Origin: Firmicutes bacterium CAG:552 | Lineage (GTDB): Bacteria > Bacillota > Clostridia > Christensenellales > Pumilibacteraceae | Direction of reading: 5' to 3' | Assembly (NCBI GenBank): GCA_000435495.1 | Contig: FR884033.1 | Location: 53,736-117,189, forward strand | DNA length: 63,454 nt | Shown here: one piece after another, positions 25,714-33,972 of the stretch | Numbering within the stretch: position 1 is the first letter of the stretch | Layout of the letters: each line of letters opens with the position of its first letter | The notes under the pieces: generated by a model | Told to the model about the DNA's origin: nothing | Databases searched by the model: none | The model's input: only the letters and a program-made list of their open reading frames with translations | Translations under genes and position numbers: made by a program

Positions 25714-26859
25714 TTACTTCCTGAAAATTTTTGCCCACAATCCTCTTTTTTCGGGCATTTCTACGTTAAGCGCCATGTCGAGCAAACCTAACGAACTTGA
25801 TAAGTGCGGCATATCGAGTTGCGGAATCTTAGGAACCGACAACTCAACCTGACGCATAAGCATGGACGAAAACACGTCCTTTGCTCCTCTTATATACGAT
25901 ATACCGCCGCCGGTAAGGCTAAACGGAATATTTTGCGGAATTTCGTATTCGCACAAATCCAAACATTTATAAACCGCCTTTGCTATGACTGCGATTTTTT
26001 CGGTAACGGCTTCGTTGATGACTTTTGCCGGATATTTGCCGTCTTCGTATTCGTAGTAGTCGGTATCCGACATACTGAGCGAAAGCGAAACTTTACGCTT
26101 CAACGCCTCCGCATCCGTAAAAGGAATCTTTAACATACGAGCAATTTCGCCGGTAATATTCACGCCGCCGTAACTGAATGTATGCAAAGACAATATGCCG
26201 TCACCTCTTGCCACCGAAACGGTAGTAGTCAAATATCCCACGTCTATAAGCACCACATACTGATCTCTCTTGCGTGCGTCGAACAAAAACAATACTTCGG
26301 CGAGCACGGACGACGTAAACTCGATATTGCTTATACCCAAGTCTCTCAGTATTGCGGTGACTGTATCCACAAAATACCTTTCTGCATAGAGATAAGAAAT
26401 AAGTCCGCTCAAAACCGACGATTGCATACCTACGGGTTCGATTAGCCTTCTTTCATCACTTATTGTGTAGTACACCGGTTGAGTGTTAAGCAACACGAGA
26501 TCCGGATCTGCAGGTTCTTCGTTTTTTTGATGCAACGAATTTACGTCTGAGTCTGTTATTCTCTTTTTTCCGCCAAACGAAACGGCTACGCTTTTGCTTA
26601 TACAAACGGTGAAATCTCCCGGAACTCCTACGTAGAGCGAAGTTATCTTTGTCTGCGCCATATTTTCGGCTGCGTTTATCGCTACCGATACGGCTTGTCC
26701 GAGCTTATCCGGCTGAAAAAAAGTTCCTTCGGCAAAACCGGAGTACGCCGCTTCACCCCTGCCGTCTATGGCAAGGGTGTTATTTATTCCCCGTCGTCCT
26801 ACTAAAACGGTTAGTTTTTCCGAGCCAAAATCCAGCACGGCAACTGCGTTTTGCTTCAT
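25714..26859 (-). CDS. ftsA: Cell-division actin-like protein FtsA
   Basis: A 381-residue actin-fold ATPase: phosphate-1 loop VAVLDFGSEKLTVLVG, the 1C/SHS2 subdomain near 80-165, VVLIDVGYLTTTVSV near 200 and SLTGGGISYIRG near 325. The C-terminus EKRGLWAKIFRK is the amphipathic helix that binds the membrane. It anchors FtsZ at the division site. It starts 3 bases past the ftsQ stop and is followed by ftsZ after 12 bases. Confidence 0.95.
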   Translation of the reverse strand: MKQNAVAVLDFGSEKLTVLVGRRGINNTLAIDGRGEAAYSGFAEGTFFQPDKLGQAVSVAINAAENMAQTKITSLYVGVPGDFTVCISKSVAVSFGGKKRITDSDVNSLHQKNEEPADPDLVLLNTQPVYYTISDERRLIEPVGMQSSVLSGLISYLYAERYFVDTVTAILRDLGISNIEFTSSVLAEVLFLFDARKRDQYVVLIDVGYLTTTVSVARGDGILSLHTFSYGGVNITGEIARMLKIPFTDAEALKRKVSLSLSMSDTDYYEYEDGKYPAKVINEAVTEKIAVIAKAVYKCLDLCEYEIPQNIPFSLTGGGISYIRGAKDVFSSMLMRQVELSVPKIPQLDMPHLSSSLGLLDMALNVEMPEKRGLWAKIFRK

Positions 26860-26862
26860 TGG

Positions 26863-27642
26863 TTACTCCTTATAATCATAAGCATCCTTAGGCTCCGGAT
26901 TGGCTGTGTAACTAATCGTCTCTCTGTTAGTCACTATCAACATGCCTTTCGTTCTCTTTTCTTCGTTGAGACCGTTAACATACGTTGTAAGTCCCAAACG
27001 CAACATTTCGCCTAAATCTTCCAAATTATCGTTAGTTTTCAATCTTATCGTCACGCCTTTTAATGTTTTAACGTAAATATAAGATTTGCTGTAAGTAAAA
27101 TTTATATGGCTTATAATAGAGGCCGCATCCGTCTTTTTGTAGTCGAGTCTCTCCATCGTTCGTATGATGGCAGTGGCTTGCGGAGGCACTATCATTGCGC
27201 CTATCTCGGGTTCTACCTGCGGCTCAAAAATTAGTTTGATAACCTTTCTTTCCCCTCTACTTGTGTCGCTTTCGTTTACAACCTTGCCGTCGATGCTCAT
27301 GGTGTAATATTTACCGCTCCAGTAAAGCTCAAAGTACTCATAAAGACGCACGTAGTTTACCGATATGCGATTAGGAAACATTCTCTCGATGTTGACGACT
27401 TTAATCCCGGGAACTTCGCTTTCTACCTTTTGTGCGATTTCACTCTCGTTAACCGAAAAAATGCTTACGCCTTTTACAAAAGAAGCGGCGTCGCTCACTC
27501 GTCGATCGAGCGTCTCGTCGTCAAGTTTTATATTGCAGTATCCTTCTACGGTTTTTACGCTGAATATTGCGCTCGACGCAAAAGCTATAAGCGTTAAAGC
27601 CATCAGTATACCGAAAATAATGTAAAGTCTTTTCCTACGCAT
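26863..27642 (-). CDS. ftsQ: Cell-division protein FtsQ/DivIB
   Basis: A 259-residue bitopic protein: short basic head MRRKRLY, a membrane helix (about 8-28) and an extracytoplasmic part starting with a POTRA-like segment (FSVKTVEGYCNIKLDDETL) and the typical ISVNYVRLYEYF strand. It scaffolds FtsL and the septal synthase. No ribosome-binding site is visible; the -10 box of a good promoter ends 10 bases before the ATG, so the message looks almost leaderless. The alternative TTG upstream (27681) would lie within the promoter. Confidence 0.88.
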   Translation of the reverse strand: MRRKRLYIIFGILMALTLIAFASSAIFSVKTVEGYCNIKLDDETLDRRVSDAASFVKGVSIFSVNESEIAQKVESEVPGIKVVNIERMFPNRISVNYVRLYEYFELYWSGKYYTMSIDGKVVNESDTSRGERKVIKLIFEPQVEPEIGAMIVPPQATAIIRTMERLDYKKTDAASIISHINFTYSKSYIYVKTLKGVTIRLKTNDNLEDLGEMLRLGLTTYVNGLNEEKRTKGMLIVTNRETISYTANPEPKDAYDYKE

Positions 27643-27652
27643 ACACAAAACA

Positions 27653-27681
27653 ATTATACCAAACGAAAACGGAAAAATCAA
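27653..27681 (-). promoter_or_regulatory. Promoter of ftsQ-ftsA-ftsZ
   Basis: TTGATT (27681-27676), 17 bases, TATAAT (27658-27653) with TGG before the -10. The -35 box lies in the 3' arm and U-run of the murA terminator. Predicted start of RNA is about 4 bases before the ftsQ ATG. Confidence 0.75.
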
Positions 27682-27703
27682 GCGTTATAATGCGCTTGAT
27701 TTT
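27672..27703 (-). terminator. Intrinsic terminator of murA
   Basis: A perfect 11-bp stem, AAAATCAAGCG (27674-27684) with CGCTTGATTTT (27693-27703), then TTTTTCC on the minus transcript. Confidence 0.85.
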
Positions 27704-27775
27704 GTACTAAAGAAATTTTGCAATTTAATTTTCGGAGATGTCCATAGTAAAAAGATTCGCTTTTTTGAAGTCGTT

Positions 27776-29017
27776 CTATAATTCGCTGATCTTTGCGCCG
27801 AGCATTGATAATGTTTCCGGCAAATTGTCGTAGCCCCTTTGTACGTGCTGAATCCCGCTTATTCTGCTTATTCCTTCTGCGCCGAGCGCCGCAACGATCA
27901 ACGCAGCTCCGCCTCGCAAATCTCTTGCGGTAACGACTGCGCCATCGAGTTGCCCGCCGTTAATAATCGCCGTTCGTCCGTTGACTCTTATGTCTGCTTT
28001 CATTTTCCGCAACTCGTCGGCAAAACGAAATCTGCTCTCGAACAAAGTTTCGGTGATTTTACTTTGTCCGTCGGCATAACAGAGCGCCGACGTAAGCAAC
28101 GGTTGCGAATCAGTGGGAAATCCGGGGTACGGAGAGGTTATAACGCTGCTTATCGGCGAAATTTTTCCGACGCATTTTACTCTCGATACATTGCCTACGG
28201 ATTTGATTTTCACACCGGCGCTTGCAAACACGAGCAGAGACGAATCATAAAACTGCGGAGAGTTTTCAATGATAATTTCTCCTTTTGCCACTGCGACTGC
28301 GGCAATGTATGTGGAACAAACTACTCTGTCCGGTATAGGGCGATAATCCGCTCCTCCAAATTTACGGCACCCTTCGACAGTTATAACGTCGGTCCCCGCA
28401 CCGCTTATCCTTCCGCCCAAAACATTTATAAACGAAGCAAGATCGGCTATTTCCGGCTCCTTTGCCGCTCCGTATATGACTGTACAACCATCGGCACCCG
28501 CTGCAGCCATCATTATATTTTCGGTAGCTCCGACAGACGGATACGACAACGTGACGAAATTTCCTTTCGGGCTGCCTTTACACGATATGATTTCGCTCGA
28601 CTCGTCTATCGCTACGCCCATTCGGCGCAACCCGCTTAGATGCAAATCTATCGGTCTCGAACCTATTTCGCAGCCGCCCGGGGTATGTATGTATGCCTCT
28701 CCCGTGCGGGCAAGAAGCGCTCCCAGTAAGAAGAACGATGAACGTATTTTTCGCACAACGTCGTTATCGATTTTCTTTGGGTCCACAGATTCGCACTTTA
28801 TAGCGAGCATGTTGCCGCACTGTTCGGCTCTACATCCCAAACTTTTGATAAGCTCTATCATTGCCGCAACATCGCTAAGCTCGGGCACGTCATAAAACAC
28901 AACTTCTTCTTTAGTCAGCAAACATGCGGCAATAAGCGGTAAAACGGCATTTTTGGCAGCAGTTAACCTGACTTTGCCGTTTAGTTTGTTTTTCCCCGAA
29001 ATAATCAACTTGTTCAT
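27776..29017 (-). CDS. murA: UDP-N-acetylglucosamine 1-carboxyvinyltransferase MurA
   Basis: A 413-residue EPSP-synthase-fold enzyme. KNAVLPLIAA near residue 22 is the substrate-binding Lys-Asn motif, and HTPGGCEIGSRPIDLH near 111 holds the active-site cysteine alkylated by fosfomycin. It catalyses the first committed step of peptidoglycan synthesis. It precedes ftsQ as in many Clostridia, but it has its own terminator, and murG is missing between it and ftsW. GGGGAG precedes the ATG. Confidence 0.95.
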   Translation of the reverse strand: MNKLIISGKNKLNGKVRLTAAKNAVLPLIAACLLTKEEVVFYDVPELSDVAAMIELIKSLGCRAEQCGNMLAIKCESVDPKKIDNDVVRKIRSSFFLLGALLARTGEAYIHTPGGCEIGSRPIDLHLSGLRRMGVAIDESSEIISCKGSPKGNFVTLSYPSVGATENIMMAAAGADGCTVIYGAAKEPEIADLASFINVLGGRISGAGTDVITVEGCRKFGGADYRPIPDRVVCSTYIAAVAVAKGEIIIENSPQFYDSSLLVFASAGVKIKSVGNVSRVKCVGKISPISSVITSPYPGFPTDSQPLLTSALCYADGQSKITETLFESRFRFADELRKMKADIRVNGRTAIINGGQLDGAVVTARDLRGGAALIVAALGAEGISRISGIQHVQRGYDNLPETLSMLGAKISEL

Positions 29018-29151
29018 GAGCGTTACTCCCCGCTATAATTATATTGTAAGGGACAAAGGAGTGTTACATTTTGCCGTACATACAATCTGTGCGTTCTGCT
29101 ACGCTGACCGAAAAACTTTTATCTTTTCGACTACTGTCTGCATGCATTCAC

Positions 29152-29224
29152 GTTGCCCAAACGCTCAGTTAAACGTTTTCCGTTTGTCGGGCTGATTTAC
29201 CTTCTATAGGATTGTTTGGGCAGC
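29152..29224. other. Possible structured RNA or regulatory dyad between murA and serC
   Basis: TGCCCAAAC (29154-29162) pairs with GTTTGGGCA (29214-29222), extended by a G-U and G-C pair. Inside, CAG/CTG and AAACG/CGTTT can nest. No open frame and no U-run on either strand. The rest of the 326-base gap holds only the murA leader and the serC promoter. Confidence 0.35.
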
Positions 29225-29281
29225 AAAAAGCATGATGTCTGCAAATAAAAAAATAATTATCGCATTTCGCTTGGTTTTTGC

Positions 29282-29310
29282 TTGCTATTTTATTTTTGCG
29301 AGGTTATAAT
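29282..29310 (+). promoter_or_regulatory. Promoter of serC-serA
   Basis: TTGCTA (29282-29287), 17 bases, TATAAT (29305-29310); AAGGAG follows at about 29329, before the serC ATG. Confidence 0.7.
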
Positions 29311-29343
29311 TAAGATATAACAAATATTTAAGGAGTTATAAAA

Positions 29344-30429
29344 ATGAACAGAGTTTACAATTTTTCTGCGGGTCCGTCTATGCTTCCCTTGGAAGTACTC
29401 AAGAGAGTGCAGGCACAGTTGCTCGATTACGAAGGATCGGGCATGAGTGTTATGGAGATGAGTCATCGTTCTAAGTACTATGACAAAATCAACAACGATG
29501 CCGAGAGTTTGCTCAGGGAACTTATGAATATCCCCGAGAACTACGACATCATCTTTGTTCAGGGCGGCGCTTCCACTCAGTTCGAAGCTCTTCCCCTCAA
29601 CATCCATGTAAACGGCAAAGCTGACTACATCCTTTCCGGCAACTTCTCTACCAAGGCATACAAAGAAGCTAAGAAGTATACCGATGCCGTAGCGGCAGCA
29701 AGCAGCGAAGACAAAAACTTCACATATATTCCCTCGACGACTCCGGACATGTTCCGCAAAGACGCCGACTACGTTCATATCTGCTACAACAACACCATCT
29801 ACGGTACCAGATTTACCAAAGCTAAGTTGCCCGAGACCGGTGACGTTCCCCTTATCGGCGACGTTTCCTCTATGATACTCAGCGAAGAAATCGACGTTAA
29901 GAAGTTCGGCGTTCTCTACGGCGGTTGCCAGAAGAACATCGCTCCCGCAGGCGTAACCGTAGTTATCGTTCGTAAAGACCTTCAGGAAAAATTCGATCCC
30001 AAGTGCCCCACCATGCTTAAGTGGAAGACTCAAATCGACAAGAAGAGCCTTTATAACACTCCGCCGTGCTGGTCCACCTACGTTGCGGTTGAGGTATTCA
30101 AGTATCTCAAAGAAATCGGCGGCGTTCCCGCAATGCAAAAGATTAACGAAGAAAAAGCAAAACTTCTTTACGACTATCTCGACAACAGCAAGTTCTTCGT
30201 AAATAAAGTAAATCCCGAAGACCGTTCTCTTATGAACGTTCCTTTCTTCTCGCCTTCGCCCGAAATGGACGCAAAGTTCATCTCCGAAGCTACTGCAGAA
30301 GGTTTGGTAACTCTTAAGGGACACAAACTTGTAGGCGGCATGCGTGCGTCCATCTACAATGCAATGCCCATCGAAGGCGTTAAGAAGCTCGTTGCCTTCA
30401 TGGAAAAATTCGAAAAGGAAAACAAATAA
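29344..30429 (+). CDS. serC: Phosphoserine aminotransferase
   Basis: A 361-residue fold-type I PLP enzyme: NFSAGPSMLP at the start, IFVQGGASTQFEALP near 78 and the PLP-lysine segment YGGCQKNIAPAG near 200. It converts 3-phosphohydroxypyruvate plus glutamate to phosphoserine. Codon choice is more GC-rich and regular than in neighbours, consistent with high expression. serA follows after 23 bases; serB is not in the window. Confidence 0.96.
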   Translation: MNRVYNFSAGPSMLPLEVLKRVQAQLLDYEGSGMSVMEMSHRSKYYDKINNDAESLLRELMNIPENYDIIFVQGGASTQFEALPLNIHVNGKADYILSGNFSTKAYKEAKKYTDAVAAASSEDKNFTYIPSTTPDMFRKDADYVHICYNNTIYGTRFTKAKLPETGDVPLIGDVSSMILSEEIDVKKFGVLYGGCQKNIAPAGVTVVIVRKDLQEKFDPKCPTMLKWKTQIDKKSLYNTPPCWSTYVAVEVFKYLKEIGGVPAMQKINEEKAKLLYDYLDNSKFFVNKVNPEDRSLMNVPFFSPSPEMDAKFISEATAEGLVTLKGHKLVGGMRASIYNAMPIEGVKKLVAFMEKFEKENK

Positions 30430-30452
30430 TATAATTTTTCGAGGTAATAACA

Positions 30453-31589
30453 ATGAATATCTTAAAACTTGACAAGATAAGCAAAGTTGCTGACAAAATT
30501 TTCCCGGCTTCGTACACTTTCTCCGATAAATGCGAGAATCCCGAAGGTATCATGTTGCGTTCGTTCAAGATGCACGAATATCCCCTTCCGCAATCTCTCC
30601 TTTGCGTAGCAAGAGCAGGCGCCGGCGTAAACAATATTCCTCTCGACAAATGCGCAGACAAAGGTATCGTAGTATTTAATACCCCGGGCGCAAATGCAAA
30701 CGCAGTTAAGGAACTTGTTCTTTGCCTTATGCTTATGTGCGGTCGTCGCATCGCTCCCGCTCTTAATTGGGCTCAGGGACTTAAAGGACACGAGGACATC
30801 AATAAGGAATCCGAGTCAGGCAAAAAAGCATTTATAGGCGGCGAAATCATGGGCAAGACCTTGGGTATCGCAGGTCTCGGCGCTATCGGCAGCAAAGTTG
30901 CCGACGCTGCGATCGCTTTGGGCATGAAGGTTCTTGGTGACAATGCGCATATGACTCCGGAAAAGGCTAAGCGTCTTAACCCGGCAATCAAACTTGTTCC
31001 CATTGACGAGCTTTTGGCTGAATCCGACTTTATCACCTTGCACGTTCCGTACAACGACAGCACCAAGGGAATGATTAACAAAGAAGCTATCGCAAAGATG
31101 AAAGACGGTGTAAACATCATCAACTGTGCGCGCGGCGAGCTTGTTGTAGGCGACGATATCGTGGAAGCCGTTAAGTCCGGCAAAGTCAACAGATACGCTT
31201 GCGACTTTGCGTCTGAAGCTATATTGGGCGTTGACGGAATTATCGTTACCCCCCATCTCGGCGCAAGCACTCCCGAGGCAGAAGATAACTGCGCAGAGAT
31301 GGCTGCAAAACAGATGGTTGACTATATCGAAAACGGCAATATCGTTAACTCGGTAAACTACCCTGCTCTTAAGAAAGAACGCAACGGCAAAGCAAGACTT
31401 TGCGTATGCACAAAGGGTGTAAGCGATATAAAAGCGTTGCTTGCTAAGGAAGGCGTTAGTGTAGACGATATGGCAGAAGCTCATAAGGGCGATTACGGTT
31501 ATGCCGTAGCCGACGCAGATAAAATTTGCGGATGCAAAGCAGAAAAACTTTGCGGAATCGACGGAGTTCTTAAAGCTCGCCTCATCTAA
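30453..31589 (+). CDS. serA: D-3-phosphoglycerate dehydrogenase
   Basis: A 378-residue D-isomer-specific 2-hydroxyacid dehydrogenase: Rossmann motif GIAGLGAIGSKVAD near 135, catalytic Arg in NCARGEL near 227 and HLGAST near 268. The C-terminal 60 residues look like a short ACT-type remnant rather than a full regulatory domain. It makes phosphohydroxypyruvate, the substrate of SerC, so the two genes give the first two steps of serine synthesis. Confidence 0.9.
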   Translation: MNILKLDKISKVADKIFPASYTFSDKCENPEGIMLRSFKMHEYPLPQSLLCVARAGAGVNNIPLDKCADKGIVVFNTPGANANAVKELVLCLMLMCGRRIAPALNWAQGLKGHEDINKESESGKKAFIGGEIMGKTLGIAGLGAIGSKVADAAIALGMKVLGDNAHMTPEKAKRLNPAIKLVPIDELLAESDFITLHVPYNDSTKGMINKEAIAKMKDGVNIINCARGELVVGDDIVEAVKSGKVNRYACDFASEAILGVDGIIVTPHLGASTPEAEDNCAEMAAKQMVDYIENGNIVNSVNYPALKKERNGKARLCVCTKGVSDIKALLAKEGVSVDDMAEAHKGDYGYAVADADKICGCKAEKLCGIDGVLKARLI

Positions 31590-31610
31590 AATCATTTTGC
31601 TGCTAATTTT

Positions 31611-31649
31611 AAGAAGCTGCTTTCGTAAGAAAGTAGCTTCTTTATTTTG
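31611..31649 (+). terminator. Intrinsic terminator of serC-serA
   Basis: AAGAAGCT and AGCTTCTT arms (31611-31618 and 31635-31642) with CTTTC/GAAAG pairing inside, followed by TATTTTG. Confidence 0.88.
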
Positions 31650-31793
31650 TATATAAAATCGGATTTTCAATAAAACGGTATTAAAAAAATTTTCTCCTTT
31701 ACGTCTTTAATCGACTACTTAAATATAACAAAAAAATCGATAACGTATAAAGTTTTTTGCGCAAACAAATTTGACGCTTCACAAAAATTATTT

Positions 31794-33761
31794 TTACCAA
31801 ATTTGAGCAATTCCGTTATCATCGTAATGCCAGTATTTACCGATTTCATCTGACTGTTCGCTACTGTAATAGTATACGTCGTATTTGCTCCACTCTCGCA
31901 TTGCGGTATTCGCTTGTAATAATTTTCCCCACTGAGTAACGCTGCCTTTATAAAATATTCTCTTAATATTGTTGCAGCCGTAAAACGAACGGCTCGATAA
32001 AATAACGCTACTATGCGGAAAGATTATACTCTCTAAATTGACACAGTCAGCAAAAGCATCACTCTTGATATATTTGACCGATGACGGAATTTCTAAATAA
32101 TTTATATTACATCCGTAAAACGCATACTTATCTATCCCGGCGACAGACGCACCGATTTTTACGTCAGACAGATTTTCGCATCCGTAAAAAGCTCCCTCTC
32201 CTATCTTTGTTATACAATCCGGAATAACCATATGATTGAGGGAAACACAATCTTTAAAAATATTGAGCCCGATTTCCTCTATCTCATTATTCAATGCTAC
32301 ATAAGTAAGCGATTTGCAGCCTTCAAAAATGCCGTCGCCCAATATCTTAAGCGTTTGCGGAAAATGAACCTCATCGAGATTCGTATTTGCGAAACAACCG
32401 TCCCCGATGGAAATTAAGCTCTCCGGTAAATAATCTACATCAACCCCGCTACCATTATAAGCATTGGCGCCAATCTTAATCAGTCCCTTTTTAAGTAATG
32501 AGCTTTTAAGTTTAGGACAATTTTTAAAAGCCTCTTCGCCTATCTCAATTATTGTGGAAGAACACTCTACATCAGTTAATTCCCGACAGTCGGCAAACAT
32601 CCCGTCAGGTATTTTGCTGACAATTCCTTTAAATTTGAATTTCGTAATACCACTATCGGCAAACGCATACTTCCCTACTACCCTTACGTCACTCGGCAGA
32701 GTAACCTGTTTAAGAAACTTATGCCCGTAAAAAGCCCTCGACGCTATATATTTTGTATCGTCGCGCAAGACCAATTCCGTCATCGAATCTGCATTTAAGC
32801 TATCATATAAAATACCGTTTGAGCAATATAACCCATTGTTATCCCTAAGACTTTTAGGGATAGATAAAACAGCGAACTCATCTCCTATATAGTCGACATT
32901 ATCCGGATTATAAATAACGTTATCTGCCCGTATTGCATTTTCAAGCTCTTTTCCCTTGTCGTTTATCTTATAATTCGAGTAAAAAGCTCTATCGCCTATA
33001 TACCTAACTGTAGACGGAATTCTTAAAAACTCTAAGTACTGACACCCGTAAAAGGCTTCCTTGCCTACATACTCTAAACCCTCATTAAAAAAAAGCGTCG
33101 TTGTTTTATTCAGTTGCTTAATACCGAGCTCATAGAAAGCTCGCTCGCCTATCCGTTTTAAATCAGAGGGAAAGACAACGCTTGATATACCTCTGCATCT
33201 GTAAAAAGCCTCATTTCCTATTTCAACGATATTGGATCCGAAAGTAACTGCGTTTAACTTAGATGCTGTCATATCCTTAAATCCGCAATCGGCAACTTTT
33301 ACCACAGGAATACCGTTTACAGTATTTGGTATAGACAAGTATCCGCTTAAAACTGCATCCCCCTTAGACACTTCGTAACCGCTCCCGTCCGGGACGAGTT
33401 TGTACGATAACCCCTTAGTAAAAACCGAGCTTATTACGTTTACATTCTTATAAGTGTACTTAGACGGTCTGGAATCGCTGTAATATATATCATCGCCCAA
33501 TGCGGTAACTTTTATATTATATTCCCTTTCTTCTGTCAGTGCTGCAACGTAATATTTGTTCTCTGACGTAAAATACGTCTTACCGTCTATATTTACGCTA
33601 TATCCGTCGCAGTAATCAACCGGCTCCCATACCAGATAATTATCTTCCACCTTAATCTGCAGAGGCGAAGGTAACCTATACGGCTCCACTGTAGGTTTAA
33701 GACACGCAGATAACGTAATACCTGCAGACAGCAAAAATAATATTAGTAAACCCTTTTTCAA
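31794..33761 (-). CDS. BspA-type leucine-rich-repeat surface lipoprotein
   Basis: A 655-residue protein with a lipoprotein signal peptide (lipobox LSAC, cysteine at residue 20), an Fn3-like segment (about 30-105) and then about twelve LRR_5/BspA repeats, each near 23 residues with the pattern IxxIGxxAFxxCxxLxxVxIP. Such proteins sit on the outer surface and often mediate adhesion to host, matrix or other bacteria; the ligand is unknown. The start is TTG, with GGGGGA about 10 bases upstream. The gene has its own perfect promoter (33854-33882). No clear terminator follows. Confidence 0.88.
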   Translation of the reverse strand: MKKGLLILFLLSAGITLSACLKPTVEPYRLPSPLQIKVEDNYLVWEPVDYCDGYSVNIDGKTYFTSENKYYVAALTEEREYNIKVTALGDDIYYSDSRPSKYTYKNVNVISSVFTKGLSYKLVPDGSGYEVSKGDAVLSGYLSIPNTVNGIPVVKVADCGFKDMTASKLNAVTFGSNIVEIGNEAFYRCRGISSVVFPSDLKRIGERAFYELGIKQLNKTTTLFFNEGLEYVGKEAFYGCQYLEFLRIPSTVRYIGDRAFYSNYKINDKGKELENAIRADNVIYNPDNVDYIGDEFAVLSIPKSLRDNNGLYCSNGILYDSLNADSMTELVLRDDTKYIASRAFYGHKFLKQVTLPSDVRVVGKYAFADSGITKFKFKGIVSKIPDGMFADCRELTDVECSSTIIEIGEEAFKNCPKLKSSLLKKGLIKIGANAYNGSGVDVDYLPESLISIGDGCFANTNLDEVHFPQTLKILGDGIFEGCKSLTYVALNNEIEEIGLNIFKDCVSLNHMVIPDCITKIGEGAFYGCENLSDVKIGASVAGIDKYAFYGCNINYLEIPSSVKYIKSDAFADCVNLESIIFPHSSVILSSRSFYGCNNIKRIFYKGSVTQWGKLLQANTAMREWSKYDVYYYSSEQSDEIGKYWHYDDNGIAQIW

Positions 33762-33853
33762 TCTCGGTTAGTCCCCCGCAATTCTATTGTAAAGATTATA
33801 TATAATTAGTATATTATACATTGCAACAACATTTATATCTTTTTAGTATATAT

Positions 33854-33882
33854 ATTATACATTATTTGGTTATTTTTGTCAA
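33854..33882 (-). promoter_or_regulatory. SigA-type promoter of the BspA-type lipoprotein gene
   Basis: TTGACA (33882-33877), 17 bases, TATAAT (33859-33854). The leader of about 90 bases is very AT-rich and contains a second TATAAT. Confidence 0.85.
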
Positions 33883-33922
33883 TACTCATTGCACGATTTT
33901 CATTAATTAGTCACAATATAAT

Positions 33923-33959
33923 GCTTGCGCAAATGCTATTATTTTACATCTGCGCAAGC
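33923..33959 (-). terminator. Likely terminator of the 33973-35280 gene
   Basis: GCTTGCGCA (33923-33931) pairs perfectly with TGCGCAAGC (33951-33959) around a 19-base loop. The run after it (ATTATATTGT) is T-rich but interrupted. Confidence 0.5.
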
Positions 33960-33972
33960 ACGTCTACCATTT

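Noticed and set aside
29038..29065. SigA promoter for murA (TATAAT at 29043-29038)
   Set aside because: The -10 is perfect, but the best -35 (GTAACA at 18 bases) is poor, so I did not list it as a feature.
29290..30453. 387-codon open frame antisense to serC
   Set aside because: Mirror of the biased codons of serC; no start signals or recognisable fold.
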